Part shown: piece by piece, positions 23,654 to 32,302 of the stretch
How the letters are laid out: each line of letters starts with the position of its first letter
Position numbering within the stretch: the first letter of the stretch is position 1
DNA from: Deltaproteobacteria bacterium
GTDB lineage: Bacteria; Desulfobacterota; Deferrimicrobia; J040
Assembly (NCBI GenBank): GCA_011773515.1
Contig: WVXK01000057.1
Coordinates: forward strand, 15,586-62,569
Direction: 5' to 3'
Length of the DNA: 46,984 bases
Notes under the pieces: generated by a model
Database searches by the model: none
Told to the model about the DNA's origin: nothing
The model's input: the letters and a program-made list of their open reading frames with translations, nothing else
Position numbers and translations under genes: made by a program

Positions 23654-25395
23654 GAGTCCAACCTGCCTTTGATCATTTTTTCCGCATCGCCGGGCCTGAC
23701 CGGCTCGCCCGAGGGAAGGTGAACCTCCTCGGCGCTCACTCCGTAGTGCCCCTTGATGAACCTGGCGAACTGGCCGAACTGGTTCTGCTCGGGAATGATG
23801 ATTTTTTCGGCCCGGGAGAGCGCCTCCTCCATGATATCCTCGTGTTGCGGATAGATGGTCTTTACCTTCGCCAATCGCAGACGGTAGCCCTGTTCGGTGA
23901 GCCTCTCCACCGCCTCGAGAACCGATCCGAATGTGGAGCCCCAGGTAAGGAGGAGATTCGGCGCATCCTCGTCCCCGAAAAATTCGGGCGGCGGCAGATC
24001 GGCGAGCATGGCGTCGAATTTCCTGAAGCGCTTCTCCGCCAGCTCCCGGTTGACCTCGATGTCGTAATTGGGCGCTCCCATCTCGTCGTGGCCCAGGCCC
24101 GTGGCGGTATAGGAGATCCCCTCCTCTCCGGGAATGACCCAGGGAGATACCCCGTCGGGCGTGACCAGGTAGCGCATGTAATCTTGGGGTCTTCCGGCGT
24201 AGGCCAGACGCGTAGAAGCTCTTTTCTCCTCGAGGGTGTCTGAGGGCACGGCGACGTAGGACATGCCGAGCATCTTGTCGGAGAGGACGATGACCGGGGT
24301 CTGGTATTTCTCCGCCACGTCGAGGGCATCCTGTATGATGCTGTAACACTCGCCGATCGTCGCCGGCGCGAGCACGACCCTCGGGCTGTCCCCGTGGCCT
24401 CCGTAGAGGGCGAGGTTCAGATCGGCCTGCTCGACCTTGGTGGGGAGTCCCGTCGAGGGCCCTCCCCGCATGGCGTTTATGATCACCATGGGGGTTTCCG
24501 TCATGACGCCGAGATTGATTATCTCCGTCATGAGCGAAAGCCCGGGGCCCGAGGTGGCGGTCATCGCCCGCTTTCCCGTGTAGAATGCCCCGAGAACGGC
24601 GCCGATCGCCGCGATCTCGTCTTCCGTCTGCAGGAGCACGCCGCCGTATTTCGGGAGTTTCAGGGCCAGGTTCTCCATGATCTTCGAGGCCGGAGTTATG
24701 GGATAGCCCGCGAAGAACGCCAGGCCCGCATTGATGGCACCCGTTGACATGGCGTCGTTGCCCGAGGTGATGGTGTATTTTTCCCCCGCGTGCGGGGGGG
24801 GCTCGAGCTCGATTTTTTTGTACTCGATGTCCTCGTACTCGTACCCGCTCATGAAGAGGGCGATGTTGTTATTGAGGACCTCCTCGCCCTTTCTGGCGAA
24901 GAGCTCCTTCAGGATCTCGATCATCTCCGCCGGGGGGAAATCCAGCAGCTTCGAGAGAAATCCCACGGCCACCACGTTTTTCCCCAGCTTTTTCCCCGTT
25001 GCCTTCTGCGCCTCGTACTCGAGGGGCACGCCGTAGCACCGCATGAGGTTTCCCGCGTGGTTGGGGATCGATTCCATGTCCTTGACCGTGATCCCGGGTT
25101 TGCTGTCGAAAATGATTATTCCGCGCTCGGAGAGGTCCGGTATCTGCTCGATTGCAAAGAGGTTGTTCAAGCCGATCAGGACGTCCGATGCGTCCGACTT
25201 CGCCGCCACGTCCCGGGTGGAAATCCTCACCTCGGAAATCGATTTGCCAAACCCCCTGATTTCCGCGGGAAAGGTGTCGTGGATGAGGATGTAGTAGCCG
25301 AGACGGACGAATGCCCTCGCGATCAGCGCCCCCGTTGCCAGGGAACCGTCGCCGGCGCCGCCTGTTGCCTGAATGGTGATCTCTTTTCTTTTCAT
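23650..25395 (-). CDS. korA: 2-oxoacid:ferredoxin oxidoreductase, gamma-alpha fusion subunit
   Basis: This 581-aa protein fuses the gamma domain (residues 1 to about 190: EITIQATGGAGDGSLATGALIARA, EIRGFGKSISEVRIS) to the alpha domain (about 200-580). The alpha part has the pyrimidine-binding block GYPITPASKIMENLA, the TEDEIAAIGAVLGA motif, and TATSGPGLSLMTEIINLG, followed by the EQADLNLALYGGHGD section. This gamma-alpha arrangement is normal for KorA-type enzymes. The start at 25395 overlaps the upstream flavoprotein stop by one base (TGATG), which selects it over an in-frame ATG at 25407. No separate ferredoxin-domain subunit follows; the Fe-S flavoprotein two genes upstream carries two 4Fe-4S ferredoxin motifs and may supply that function. 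Confidence 0.93.
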   Translation of the reverse strand: MKRKEITIQATGGAGDGSLATGALIARAFVRLGYYILIHDTFPAEIRGFGKSISEVRISTRDVAAKSDASDVLIGLNNLFAIEQIPDLSERGIIIFDSKPGITVKDMESIPNHAGNLMRCYGVPLEYEAQKATGKKLGKNVVAVGFLSKLLDFPPAEMIEILKELFARKGEEVLNNNIALFMSGYEYEDIEYKKIELEPPPHAGEKYTITSGNDAMSTGAINAGLAFFAGYPITPASKIMENLALKLPKYGGVLLQTEDEIAAIGAVLGAFYTGKRAMTATSGPGLSLMTEIINLGVMTETPMVIINAMRGGPSTGLPTKVEQADLNLALYGGHGDSPRVVLAPATIGECYSIIQDALDVAEKYQTPVIVLSDKMLGMSYVAVPSDTLEEKRASTRLAYAGRPQDYMRYLVTPDGVSPWVIPGEEGISYTATGLGHDEMGAPNYDIEVNRELAEKRFRKFDAMLADLPPPEFFGDEDAPNLLLTWGSTFGSVLEAVERLTEQGYRLRLAKVKTIYPQHEDIMEEALSRAEKIIIPEQNQFGQFARFIKGHYGVSAEEVHLPSGEPVRPGDAEKMIKGRLDS

Positions 25396-26417
25396 CAGTC
25401 CCACCACCTCGCGTAGAGTTCGCGGCCGAAGATGGTGTATGGCTTCATTTTATCGATGTCGAGCTTGATGAGCAGCTCCCCGGCCATGTTCTTGCCCGCC
25501 ACGGTGCCCTGCGTCCGCGCGTTGGGATATCCCAGGTTCACCCAGTAGCGCTTGAGGGCGGGGTGATAGATCTCCGCACAGTCTCCTGCGGCAAAAACGG
25601 ACTCCGACGTCGACTGCATGTAGTCGTCAACGATGACGCCCTGGTTCAGGTAAACCCCTGAATCATGTAGAAAATCGACCTTCGGCGCGAACCCTCCCGA
25701 CGCGAAGACGATCTCGGCCTCCATCGTTTCCCCCGATAAAAGCTCTACCCGGTACGTGTCCATCCCGTCTTTTTCGATCCTGTTGATATCCTCGCCCTCC
25801 TCTAATATGATGCCCGCATCGGTGATAAGTCTTCTCAGCTGCTCGTTTTCCTCCTCGGGAAGCGAAGGGTAGTTCAGGCGCCTGTCCGGCGTGACCAGCG
25901 CCACCTCGAGGCCCGATCGCAGCAGCACCCTGGCAAGTTCGAGGGCGTTGAACCCCTTTCCCCGGAGCACGGCACGTTTCGCCCGGGGGATCAGGCTCTT
26001 TATCTTCAGCGTGTCCTCCAGGCTGGAAAAGAGTGAGAGCCAGGGGGAGTACTTCTTCAGGTGGGCCGGGATGATCTCCCTCCTGCCGACGGAGATGAGG
26101 ATCGCGTCGTATGCGAGCCTCTCGTTGTTCGAGAGGAAGACATATTTTCCATCGACGGAGAGCTTCAGCACCTTCTGGCCCCTCCGCAGGCGTATCCCCT
26201 TCTCATCGAAGAAGTCTTCGCCCTTGATCAGGATTCCCAACTCGTCCTTCGTGCCGAGAATCACGTCGCCGAGCAGGAAGCGGTAGTAGGGGAAGTCGGC
26301 CTCCTCGTCCACGAGCGTTACGGAGGCGTTCCCGTCCTGCTCCCTGATTGCCAGGGCAGCGGCCACGCCGGCCACGCCCGCTCCGATAATGACGTACTTT
26401 CTTTTCTTCCCGGGCAT
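25395..26417 (-). CDS. FAD-dependent pyridine nucleotide-disulphide-type oxidoreductase
   Basis: This 340-aa flavoprotein has the FAD motif YVIIGAGVAGVAAALAIRE (residues 8-26), the second nucleotide-binding Rossmann fold (AVLRGKGFNALELARVLLRSG) with its degenerate glycines (GxGxxA), and the C-terminal FAD-closing VFAAGDCAEI. There is no redox-active CxxC pair, so it belongs with NADH:rubredoxin/ferredoxin reductase-like or NirB N-terminal-like proteins and not with disulphide reductases. It lies between the GltD-like Fe-S flavoprotein (start directly after that gene's stop, no gap) and korA (1-bp overlap). This suggests that it couples NAD(P)H to the ferredoxin or rubredoxin pool of the operon. 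Direction of electron flow is unknown. Confidence 0.88.
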   Translation of the reverse strand: MPGKKRKYVIIGAGVAGVAAALAIREQDGNASVTLVDEEADFPYYRFLLGDVILGTKDELGILIKGEDFFDEKGIRLRRGQKVLKLSVDGKYVFLSNNERLAYDAILISVGRREIIPAHLKKYSPWLSLFSSLEDTLKIKSLIPRAKRAVLRGKGFNALELARVLLRSGLEVALVTPDRRLNYPSLPEEENEQLRRLITDAGIILEEGEDINRIEKDGMDTYRVELLSGETMEAEIVFASGGFAPKVDFLHDSGVYLNQGVIVDDYMQSTSESVFAAGDCAEIYHPALKRYWVNLGYPNARTQGTVAGKNMAGELLIKLDIDKMKPYTIFGRELYARWWD

Positions 26418-28136
26418 TTAGTCCCCTCTTTCTGTGAGTGGACGGACCTTTGCCACGGAGATGCAGTCGACCGGGCAGGCCCGTATACAGTTGCCGCAGC
26501 GGATGCACTCGATGTTGTCGATGACGACCGCCGCGACCTCATCCCAGCCGTTGGCCTCGAGGACTTCCATGGAGCCGTCATCGTCCACGTTCACGTCGCT
26601 TGCGAGAAAAATGCACTTTCTCGGCATCGCCTCGATGCAGGCGCAGCAGTAGATGCAGCGGTCGATATGGATCTGGTAGTCGTGGTCGCAGAGGTAGCAT
26701 CGCCTGGCTTCGAGGAGGGAAGTGTCGTCGTTAAAGCCCTGCTGCACCTCGGCACGCATGTCGAACCTTTCCTTGAGTTCGAGGGTCGGCATGTGCTGGA
26801 GCTCGATGAAGTCGTAACTCCTCTCCCTGCCCGTATCGGGGCCCGGGAGGTCCTTTATCGACACGGCCACCTTCAGGGGCTTTTTCCCCGTCAAAAACAC
26901 GTGGATCCTGTCTGCCGCCATCTTTCCTTCGGCCGTTGCCTCGATTATGTTCGAGGCGCCGGTCCGTACGTCGCCGCAGATAAAGACGTTCTGCCTGCCG
27001 AAACGGAAATCTTTCACTTTTTTCTTGTCCATGAAGCCTTCAAGGGGGGCTTTTTCCGCGCGCTGGCCGATGGCGGCGATGAGGTAGTCCGTTTCGATGA
27101 CGAACTCGGACCCTTCCACGGGAACGGGACTTCTCCTCCCCGACGCGTCTGCCTCGCCCAGCACGTTCCTCACGCACTTTACGGCCTCCACCTCCCCCTT
27201 CCCGTTCCGCATCACCTCAACGGGAGAAACAAGGTAGGTATCCTCGATTCCCTCGACCTCCATCTCTTCGAGCTCGTGCTTGTCTATGTACATTTCCGCC
27301 TGGGTCCTCCGGTAGATGAGCTTCACTTCCTTTCCCCCGAGGCGGACCGAGCTTCTCACGCAGTCTACGGCGGTGAAGCCCCCGCCGATCACGAGCACCC
27401 GTTCGGGAACCCCGTCAATGTCTCCCTTGTTGACCCTCATCATGAAGTCCAGGCCAAGGTGAACCCCCTCCCCCTCCTCGCCGGGGATTCCCAGCCTGAC
27501 GGTCTCCATCGTGCCCAGCGCGGCCACGACGGCATCGTACTCCCGGGAGAGGTCAGCTAGAAAGATGTCCTCGCCCAGGGTCACGCCGGTCTTCAGGCCG
27601 ACGCCAAGGCTCAAAACGGACTGTATGTCGAAGTCGGTGACCTCCTTCGGGAGGCGGAACTTGGGGATTCCCAGGGTCATCATTCCCCCGGGGATCTTTT
27701 CTTTCTCGTAGATGGTTACCTCGTGCCCGAGAAGCGCCATGTCGTTCGCGCAGGCAAGACCGGCAGGTCCCGATCCGACGACGGCGATCTTTTTCCCCGT
27801 GGGATCCTCCCTCTTCCAGCTCTTCGAGACGTCGAACCTTCCCCTGTCCCAGGCCACCCTCTTCAGGTAGCAGATCGCGACGGGGTCCCCCAGGCCCTCG
27901 TACCCGTGCCTGCAGGGGGCTTCGCAGGGACGCGTACACACCCTGCCCAGGATCCCCGGAAATATGTTGTCCCTCCGGTTGATCTCGTAGCTCATCGCGT
28001 ACTCGCCCTGTGCTATGGCGTCGATGTAGGCAGGTATGTCGGTACCCGCCGGGCAAAATGTCCTGCAGGGGATGTTCTTGGTGAGCCATCCCACGTCCTT
28101 TCTGTCTCTCGAAAGATATTCAGACACTTGGTTCAC
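26418..28136 (-). CDS. GltD-like FAD/NAD(P) oxidoreductase with N- and C-terminal 4Fe-4S motifs
   Basis: This 572-aa protein resembles the beta subunit of glutamate synthase and NfnB-type flavoproteins. An N-terminal Fe-S helical domain (C24, C28, C67, C71, C75) leads to the first Rossmann motif VVGSGPAGLACANDMALLGHEV and the GGMMTLGIPKFRLP block. A second nucleotide-binding fold follows (VLVIGGGFTAVDCVRSSVRLG), and then AAIGQ. The C terminus has a two-[4Fe-4S] ferredoxin: CIYCCACIEAMPRKC and CIRCGNCIRACP. The first motif is atypical because the usual Pro after the fourth Cys is missing. Such proteins transfer electrons between NAD(P)H and ferredoxin. It is the second gene of an operon with a rubredoxin-like protein upstream and KorAB downstream, where the C-terminal ferredoxin may act as electron acceptor for KorAB. 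Confidence 0.9.
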   Translation of the reverse strand: MNQVSEYLSRDRKDVGWLTKNIPCRTFCPAGTDIPAYIDAIAQGEYAMSYEINRRDNIFPGILGRVCTRPCEAPCRHGYEGLGDPVAICYLKRVAWDRGRFDVSKSWKREDPTGKKIAVVGSGPAGLACANDMALLGHEVTIYEKEKIPGGMMTLGIPKFRLPKEVTDFDIQSVLSLGVGLKTGVTLGEDIFLADLSREYDAVVAALGTMETVRLGIPGEEGEGVHLGLDFMMRVNKGDIDGVPERVLVIGGGFTAVDCVRSSVRLGGKEVKLIYRRTQAEMYIDKHELEEMEVEGIEDTYLVSPVEVMRNGKGEVEAVKCVRNVLGEADASGRRSPVPVEGSEFVIETDYLIAAIGQRAEKAPLEGFMDKKKVKDFRFGRQNVFICGDVRTGASNIIEATAEGKMAADRIHVFLTGKKPLKVAVSIKDLPGPDTGRERSYDFIELQHMPTLELKERFDMRAEVQQGFNDDTSLLEARRCYLCDHDYQIHIDRCIYCCACIEAMPRKCIFLASDVNVDDDGSMEVLEANGWDEVAAVVIDNIECIRCGNCIRACPVDCISVAKVRPLTERGD

Positions 28137-28169
28137 CTTGCGTTTTGCGTATTTTTCAGGAAACCCTGT

Positions 28170-28283
28170 TCATTCGGAATCGAGCGCAAATTTATCCGCG
28201 GGCACGCGACATACCGGGCACAGTTCGGGAGGGGCGTGACCGAAGTGGATGTGCCCGCAGATGAGACATCGCCACTTTTTCAT
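28170..28283 (-). CDS. 37-aa rubredoxin-like protein
   Basis: This tiny gene encodes MKKWRCLICGHIHFGHAPPE followed by LCPVCRVPADKFALDSE. It has two CxxC pairs (C6-C9 in CLICG and C22-C25 in CPVC) spaced as in the rubredoxin domain of rubrerythrins, including the aPexCPvC...F pattern. One iron would be held by the four Cys in a Fe(S-Cys)4 site. Most free-standing rubredoxins are 45-55 aa, so this is a minimal version. It lies 33 bp upstream of the GltD-like gene on the same strand and is probably the first gene of the rubredoxin-flavoprotein-KorAB operon. The Shine-Dalgarno is weak. A 7-bp hairpin (AAGAAGG/CCTTCTT, 28307-28323) lies 24 bp upstream of the ATG. Confidence 0.75.
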   Translation of the reverse strand: MKKWRCLICGHIHFGHAPPELCPVCRVPADKFALDSE

Positions 28284-28402
28284 GACTCATATCACTTCAT
28301 TTTAGCAAGAAGGTCCCCTTCTTACTCATTTATTTCGCTCATTTTTCCCGGTTCGGACCGCCCTCGAACGTGCTCGGTCTTTTCGCTTCACCGTTTTTTT
28401 GT

Positions 28403-29401
28403 TCACCTCGCCCTGTCCTTCTCTCCCGCGATCAGCGAGTCGGGGTCTTTTCTGATCCTCTTCACCGCAAACTCGGAGAGCAGGAAGGGAAAGTCGCTCC
28501 CCGACGAGGTTGCCACGTACCGGTCCTCTTTTTTCTCGAAGAGAGAGAGGGCGAACTCGCCCGCACCCCTGAGGGTGAGGGTGAAGAGGGGATTTTTCAG
28601 GTCTTCTTTCGTTTTATCTTCTACGAACCCGTCGCATCGAAGGTTTTTCGCCGTGTCGATGATCTCCTCCACTTCTGTATCCACGGCGCTTTTTCCGTCA
28701 GCGGTTATCCACCGGGAATGTTCTTTTCCTTCCCCTTCGCCCTGCTTCTCGTTGCTCGTTTCTCCCTCCGCGCTGGAAGGGGGTGGTGCCGGTTCCGGCC
28801 GCATAAGGAAGGTTATCTGCCTTTTTCCCTCGGAAAGGGATATTTCCTCGACCTCGCCGTCAATCTTCAGGACGCTTTTGTCGCGAAGGGCCAAAACGTC
28901 TTTGTCGAAGGTGCCCTTCAGGTTTCCACTCGCGTGGTAGACCCGGTGGTCGTCGCCGATCCGAACGAAGGTGTGGCGGCGGGAGGGCGCCGTCTTCCCG
29001 ATGTCCATCTTTCGCAGTGCGCCCCGGGGGCCGGCTATTTCCACGGAGGTCCTCTGCTCGTCGTCAAGGTCGTAGATCCCGTAGTTCTTCGATTCAGAGG
29101 CGAGGGCGGTCAGCGCGGGGGAGCCTACCGCGTCGATCATGTCCTTGACCTTCCCGGGGTCGGCCGGGTATTTCTGGGGGAGTATCACCCACCGCTCGTA
29201 ATCCCGCTCGAGGGTTATCTCAGAGGATCCCTTTCGTATCGTTATTTTCGCTATGTCCGGTGCGGCTATCTTTTCCAGCGCCGGCATCGCGTAGTGGGTC
29301 TTCCCTCTCTTCTGGAGAAAGATATAGAGCGACAGCGCCGCGATGACCGCAATCAGTATGAGGAACTCCCTTTTCACTTTCATGATCCGCGCCCCCGTCA
29401 C
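28403..29401 (-). CDS. DUF4340 domain protein, membrane-anchored
   Basis: This 332-aa protein has one N-terminal membrane segment (about residues 12-29, FLILIAVIAALSLYIFL) followed by extracytoplasmic beta-rich repeats of the DUF4340 type (ITLERDYERWVILPQKYPADPGKVKDMIDAV). DUF4340 proteins accompany GldG-type ABC systems, and the ATGA overlap with the upstream gene places it in the same operon. An internal ATG (29383) opening MKVKREF is also possible. The protein has a low-complexity acidic segment (about 208-235) before a second domain. The role is unknown; DUF4340 neighbours suggest a periplasmic part of the transport system. Confidence 0.85.
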   Translation of the reverse strand: MTGARIMKVKREFLILIAVIAALSLYIFLQKRGKTHYAMPALEKIAAPDIAKITIRKGSSEITLERDYERWVILPQKYPADPGKVKDMIDAVGSPALTALASESKNYGIYDLDDEQRTSVEIAGPRGALRKMDIGKTAPSRRHTFVRIGDDHRVYHASGNLKGTFDKDVLALRDKSVLKIDGEVEEISLSEGKRQITFLMRPEPAPPPSSAEGETSNEKQGEGEGKEHSRWITADGKSAVDTEVEEIIDTAKNLRCDGFVEDKTKEDLKNPLFTLTLRGAGEFALSLFEKKEDRYVATSSGSDFPFLLSEFAVKRIRKDPDSLIAGEKDRAR

Positions 29402-31587
29402 GCTTTGCCGAACATTTCCTGGACCATCCGTTTTCGCGATTTGCGCCTGAACCAGACAAAGAGCCCCGCGATGACCACGATCACGGGAAGCCCCACGATG
29501 TTGGCCGTCTTGACGAAGGTCCTCGTTGCGGGCCCCACATCCATCAGGGGGTTGAACCGCTGGGCCTTGGTGCGCATCACGGCGTTGTCCTCCCTGTCGT
29601 TTGCGTAATCGATGACATTCATGATAAATTGCGCGTTCGGGCTCCTGCCCTCGTCGTCCATGACGTTGTTCTTCAGGATTTCCGAGGTCCCGATGAGAAA
29701 GATCTTACCCGGCTTGCCTTTTTCGATGGTTTCGGCCGTGGTCAGGAGGGTGGGTGTAACGCCGCCTTTCGCCTTATCGGCAGCACCCTTCCCGGCCGTC
29801 CCTTCCCCCTCGGTCTCCTCCTCCTTCACCGGGACGGGCCTGTCGGCAAAATAGCTCGGGAAGGGGCCTTCGAGGGTATAGGCGATTGCCATCTGCCGGT
29901 ATGCATCCTCCTGTGTTGGCGGTTGCATGAACAGGGGGTTTTGGTTTATCCCTTCTGCCATTTCCCAGGACCTCTCGGAGGAGGAGAAGAGCTTTTCCGC
30001 CTTGAGGCCGGCTTTCTTTATTTTTTCGTCTTCTATCTCCACCGGTGATGCCTTCAGCATGATCAGGCCCTTGATGTTTTTCAGAAAGGGTACGTCATTG
30101 TTGATGAACTCGCTTTTGATGATCGGCGCGAAGTAGATGGGCCGCTCTCCTCCGCCGAAAGCCCGTGAGATGCTCTGCTTGAAGCAGTTTTCATCCATGA
30201 TGTAGGACTTTTTGACCGTTATCCCATAATGGGCCAGGAGCTTTTCCAGCCCCGTCTCGATTGGCCTGGAAGCCGCCGGTCCGCCTCCCATCGCCATCCC
30301 CCCCTGTGGTGCCGACTCTTCGAAGGGGTCGAGGAAGATAGCGAGGTTTCTCCCCTTCATCAGGAACTGGTCGATCTGGTAGAGGTCATAGTCCGTGAAT
30401 GGCTCTCGGGGGCCGGCGATGATGAGGGATCGTATGCCCTCGGGGATACCCTCCTCTTTGATTTTTACCGGGGTGACCGTGTACTCCGCCGAAAGGAGAC
30501 TGCCGAACCGGGACAGCGGCTCCGTCCCCGGCTGGCCGAAAGCACCCTGGGTGGTTTCGAGGGGATGGGTGCCGTGGTCGGCGAGGTACCCGGTCTTTTC
30601 GTTGACGTCGATTATGTTTTCGATGGTGTTTTCGATGTCCCCTTCGAGCTCCTCCATTTCCGCGAGGAGGTACTGCGTTCCGAAGACGGGGATCCGTACC
30701 ACCCTGATGAGGGGTATCTCCTCCCTCCTGTCGCCATGCCCGACGATGATTCCCGCGTACCCGCTGTCGGCCGGTATCGTCCTGCCCTTTCTGTCTTTGA
30801 ATTCCTCCCACCTGAGGGAGAGGATGTTGTGCCCTTCCGCCTCCCTCCTGCCGTCTGCATCCCGGCTCGGATCGAGGTGCGAAAATGCGAGCCTGCCGTA
30901 GTTCTTTTCGTTCAACCGGGAAACGAGCTTCTCTGTTTCACCCGGGAGGTCGGAAAGGCCGGCAAGGTTCATGTAGGGGGCCACGACCTCGAGGGAGGAG
31001 GAGAGGAACAGCTTTACCGAGATATTTTCCTTCAAGGACAGGAGGGCGCTGATCTTGTTGTTCATTTTCCTGATTGTCGATGTTACCTGGAACTCGAGCC
31101 CCTCCGTGGAGGTGATCGTGGGAATGGTTTCGATGATATCGCCGTGTATGAAAACCATCCCCATGTGGGCCGTCTGAAACTTCATCTCGTCCTGCTCTAT
31201 TTTCTGTATCTGGACGGGGAAAACGCCGTAGTTCCGGGCGGCCTCCTGGTTTTGCCGGGCCCTTTCGTCGCCATCACTGGAGACGTTGAAGAACTCGTAA
31301 TTGAAATATCTGTTTCCGGCCACGGCATACTCCTGCAGCAGGTCGCCGAGGTAGCGCTCGATGTTGTTGTACGGCGCGGGGAGGTTGCCCGTGAAGAACA
31401 CCTTGATCGTGAGGGGTTCGGAAAGGGTTGCAACGGCTTCCCTGCTCGCCCGGGACAGCGAGTAGACTCGGCTGGAGGTGAGGTCGACCCTGAAAAAGAG
31501 GGTCGCGCCGGCGACGTTTACCAGGACCACGACGATGGCGTACATGATGAACCGGTAATACCTGGTAAGGTTGAGGGCTCTTCTCAT
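29398..31587 (-). CDS. GldG-like ABC-transporter auxiliary membrane protein
   Basis: This 729-aa protein has an N-terminal transmembrane segment (about 13-33), a large extracytoplasmic region of GldG/ABC_transp_aux type, and a C-terminal transmembrane segment with a basic tail (IVGLPVIVVIAGLFVWFRRKSRKR). Typical blocks are RVYSLSRASREAVATLSEPLTIKVFFTG, YLADHGTHPLETTQG, a GAPREPFTDYDLYQIDQFLMKGRNLAIFLDP-like thioredoxin-fold region, and FLIGTSEILKNNV near the end. The family is named for Flavobacterium gliding but is widespread in non-gliders with unknown substrate. It lies between the permease gene (10-bp gap) and the DUF4340 gene (4-bp overlap). Confidence 0.88.
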   Translation of the reverse strand: MRRALNLTRYYRFIMYAIVVVLVNVAGATLFFRVDLTSSRVYSLSRASREAVATLSEPLTIKVFFTGNLPAPYNNIERYLGDLLQEYAVAGNRYFNYEFFNVSSDGDERARQNQEAARNYGVFPVQIQKIEQDEMKFQTAHMGMVFIHGDIIETIPTITSTEGLEFQVTSTIRKMNNKISALLSLKENISVKLFLSSSLEVVAPYMNLAGLSDLPGETEKLVSRLNEKNYGRLAFSHLDPSRDADGRREAEGHNILSLRWEEFKDRKGRTIPADSGYAGIIVGHGDRREEIPLIRVVRIPVFGTQYLLAEMEELEGDIENTIENIIDVNEKTGYLADHGTHPLETTQGAFGQPGTEPLSRFGSLLSAEYTVTPVKIKEEGIPEGIRSLIIAGPREPFTDYDLYQIDQFLMKGRNLAIFLDPFEESAPQGGMAMGGGPAASRPIETGLEKLLAHYGITVKKSYIMDENCFKQSISRAFGGGERPIYFAPIIKSEFINNDVPFLKNIKGLIMLKASPVEIEDEKIKKAGLKAEKLFSSSERSWEMAEGINQNPLFMQPPTQEDAYRQMAIAYTLEGPFPSYFADRPVPVKEEETEGEGTAGKGAADKAKGGVTPTLLTTAETIEKGKPGKIFLIGTSEILKNNVMDDEGRSPNAQFIMNVIDYANDREDNAVMRTKAQRFNPLMDVGPATRTFVKTANIVGLPVIVVIAGLFVWFRRKSRKRMVQEMFGKA

Positions 31588-31597
31588 GGCCGGCCCC

Positions 31598-32302
31598 TCA
31601 CTTCTTTTCCTGGATTACCAGGTGGGTCAGGTAGAGCATGACGAAGCAGACGCTCAAAAAGTAGAGAACGTCTCTCGAGTCCAGGATCCCCCGGGAAATG
31701 TTCTGGAAGTGAAAATCGGCGCCGAGGAACTGGAAGACGCTGAGGGCTGCCTCGGGGAGGAAGAAGAGCATCTTGTCGACGAGGGTTGTAACGATGCAGA
31801 TGGTCATCCCGACGATGAAGGCGATGATCTGGTTCCGGGTGAGCGATGAGGCGAAGAGCCCGATGGCCGAGAATGCCGCGCCAATGAGCATTGCCCCCGC
31901 GTAGCCGCCGATCCATGGGCCGATGTCCAGGTCCCCCATGAAGGAGATGAAGATACCGTAGGAGAGGGTGGGGATGAGCATGAGGACGACGAAGGAAAAA
32001 GCGGCAAGGAACTTCCCGATGATGATCTCCGCGGAAGATACGGGCATGGTGGAGAGCAGCTCGAAGGAGCCCGTGTTGAACTCCTCGGAGAAGAGGCGCA
32101 TGGTGACGGCGGGGATGACGAAGGAAAACATCACTGGAAGCAGGGAGAAGAAGCTCCGGAGCTCCGCCTGATTGAAGAGGAAGAAGGTGGAGAAGAAGAA
32201 CCAGCCGGACAGGATGAGGAACAGGGAGATGACGATGTATGCGATGGGGGAAATGAAGTACCCCTTGAATTCCTTGACGAATATGTGGGCCGCGTTTTTC
32301 AT
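31598..32302 (-). CDS. GldF-like ABC-2 type permease
   Basis: This 234-aa integral membrane protein has six hydrophobic helices and begins MKNAAHIFVKEFKGYFISPIAYI, an ABC-2 permease opening typical of the GldF family, with the conserved SEEFNTGSFELLSTMPVSSAEIIIGKF. It overlaps the ATPase stop by 4 bp (ATGA), so the two are translationally coupled. Together with the ATPase and the GldG-like and DUF4340 proteins it makes up one ABC-type export or secretion-type machine. Substrate is unknown. Confidence 0.93.
   Translation of the reverse strand: MKNAAHIFVKEFKGYFISPIAYIVISLFLILSGWFFFSTFFLFNQAELRSFFSLLPVMFSFVIPAVTMRLFSEEFNTGSFELLSTMPVSSAEIIIGKFLAAFSFVVLMLIPTLSYGIFISFMGDLDIGPWIGGYAGAMLIGAAFSAIGLFASSLTRNQIIAFIVGMTICIVTTLVDKMLFFLPEAALSVFQFLGADFHFQNISRGILDSRDVLYFLSVCFVMLYLTHLVIQEKK

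Noticed and set aside
23654-24349. Upstream extension of the korB frame
   Set aside because: It is an out-of-frame reading of korA. The ATGA overlap at 23650-23653 and the recognisable MSRVKRK start show that korB begins at 23653.
26061-27560. A 499-codon open frame on the plus strand opposite the GltD-like gene
   Set aside because: It lies antisense to a clearly recognised flavoprotein; long antisense frames are expected at this GC content, and the translation has no family motif. Similar frames opposite treY, treZ, the GH57 gene and the GldG-like gene were rejected for the same reason.
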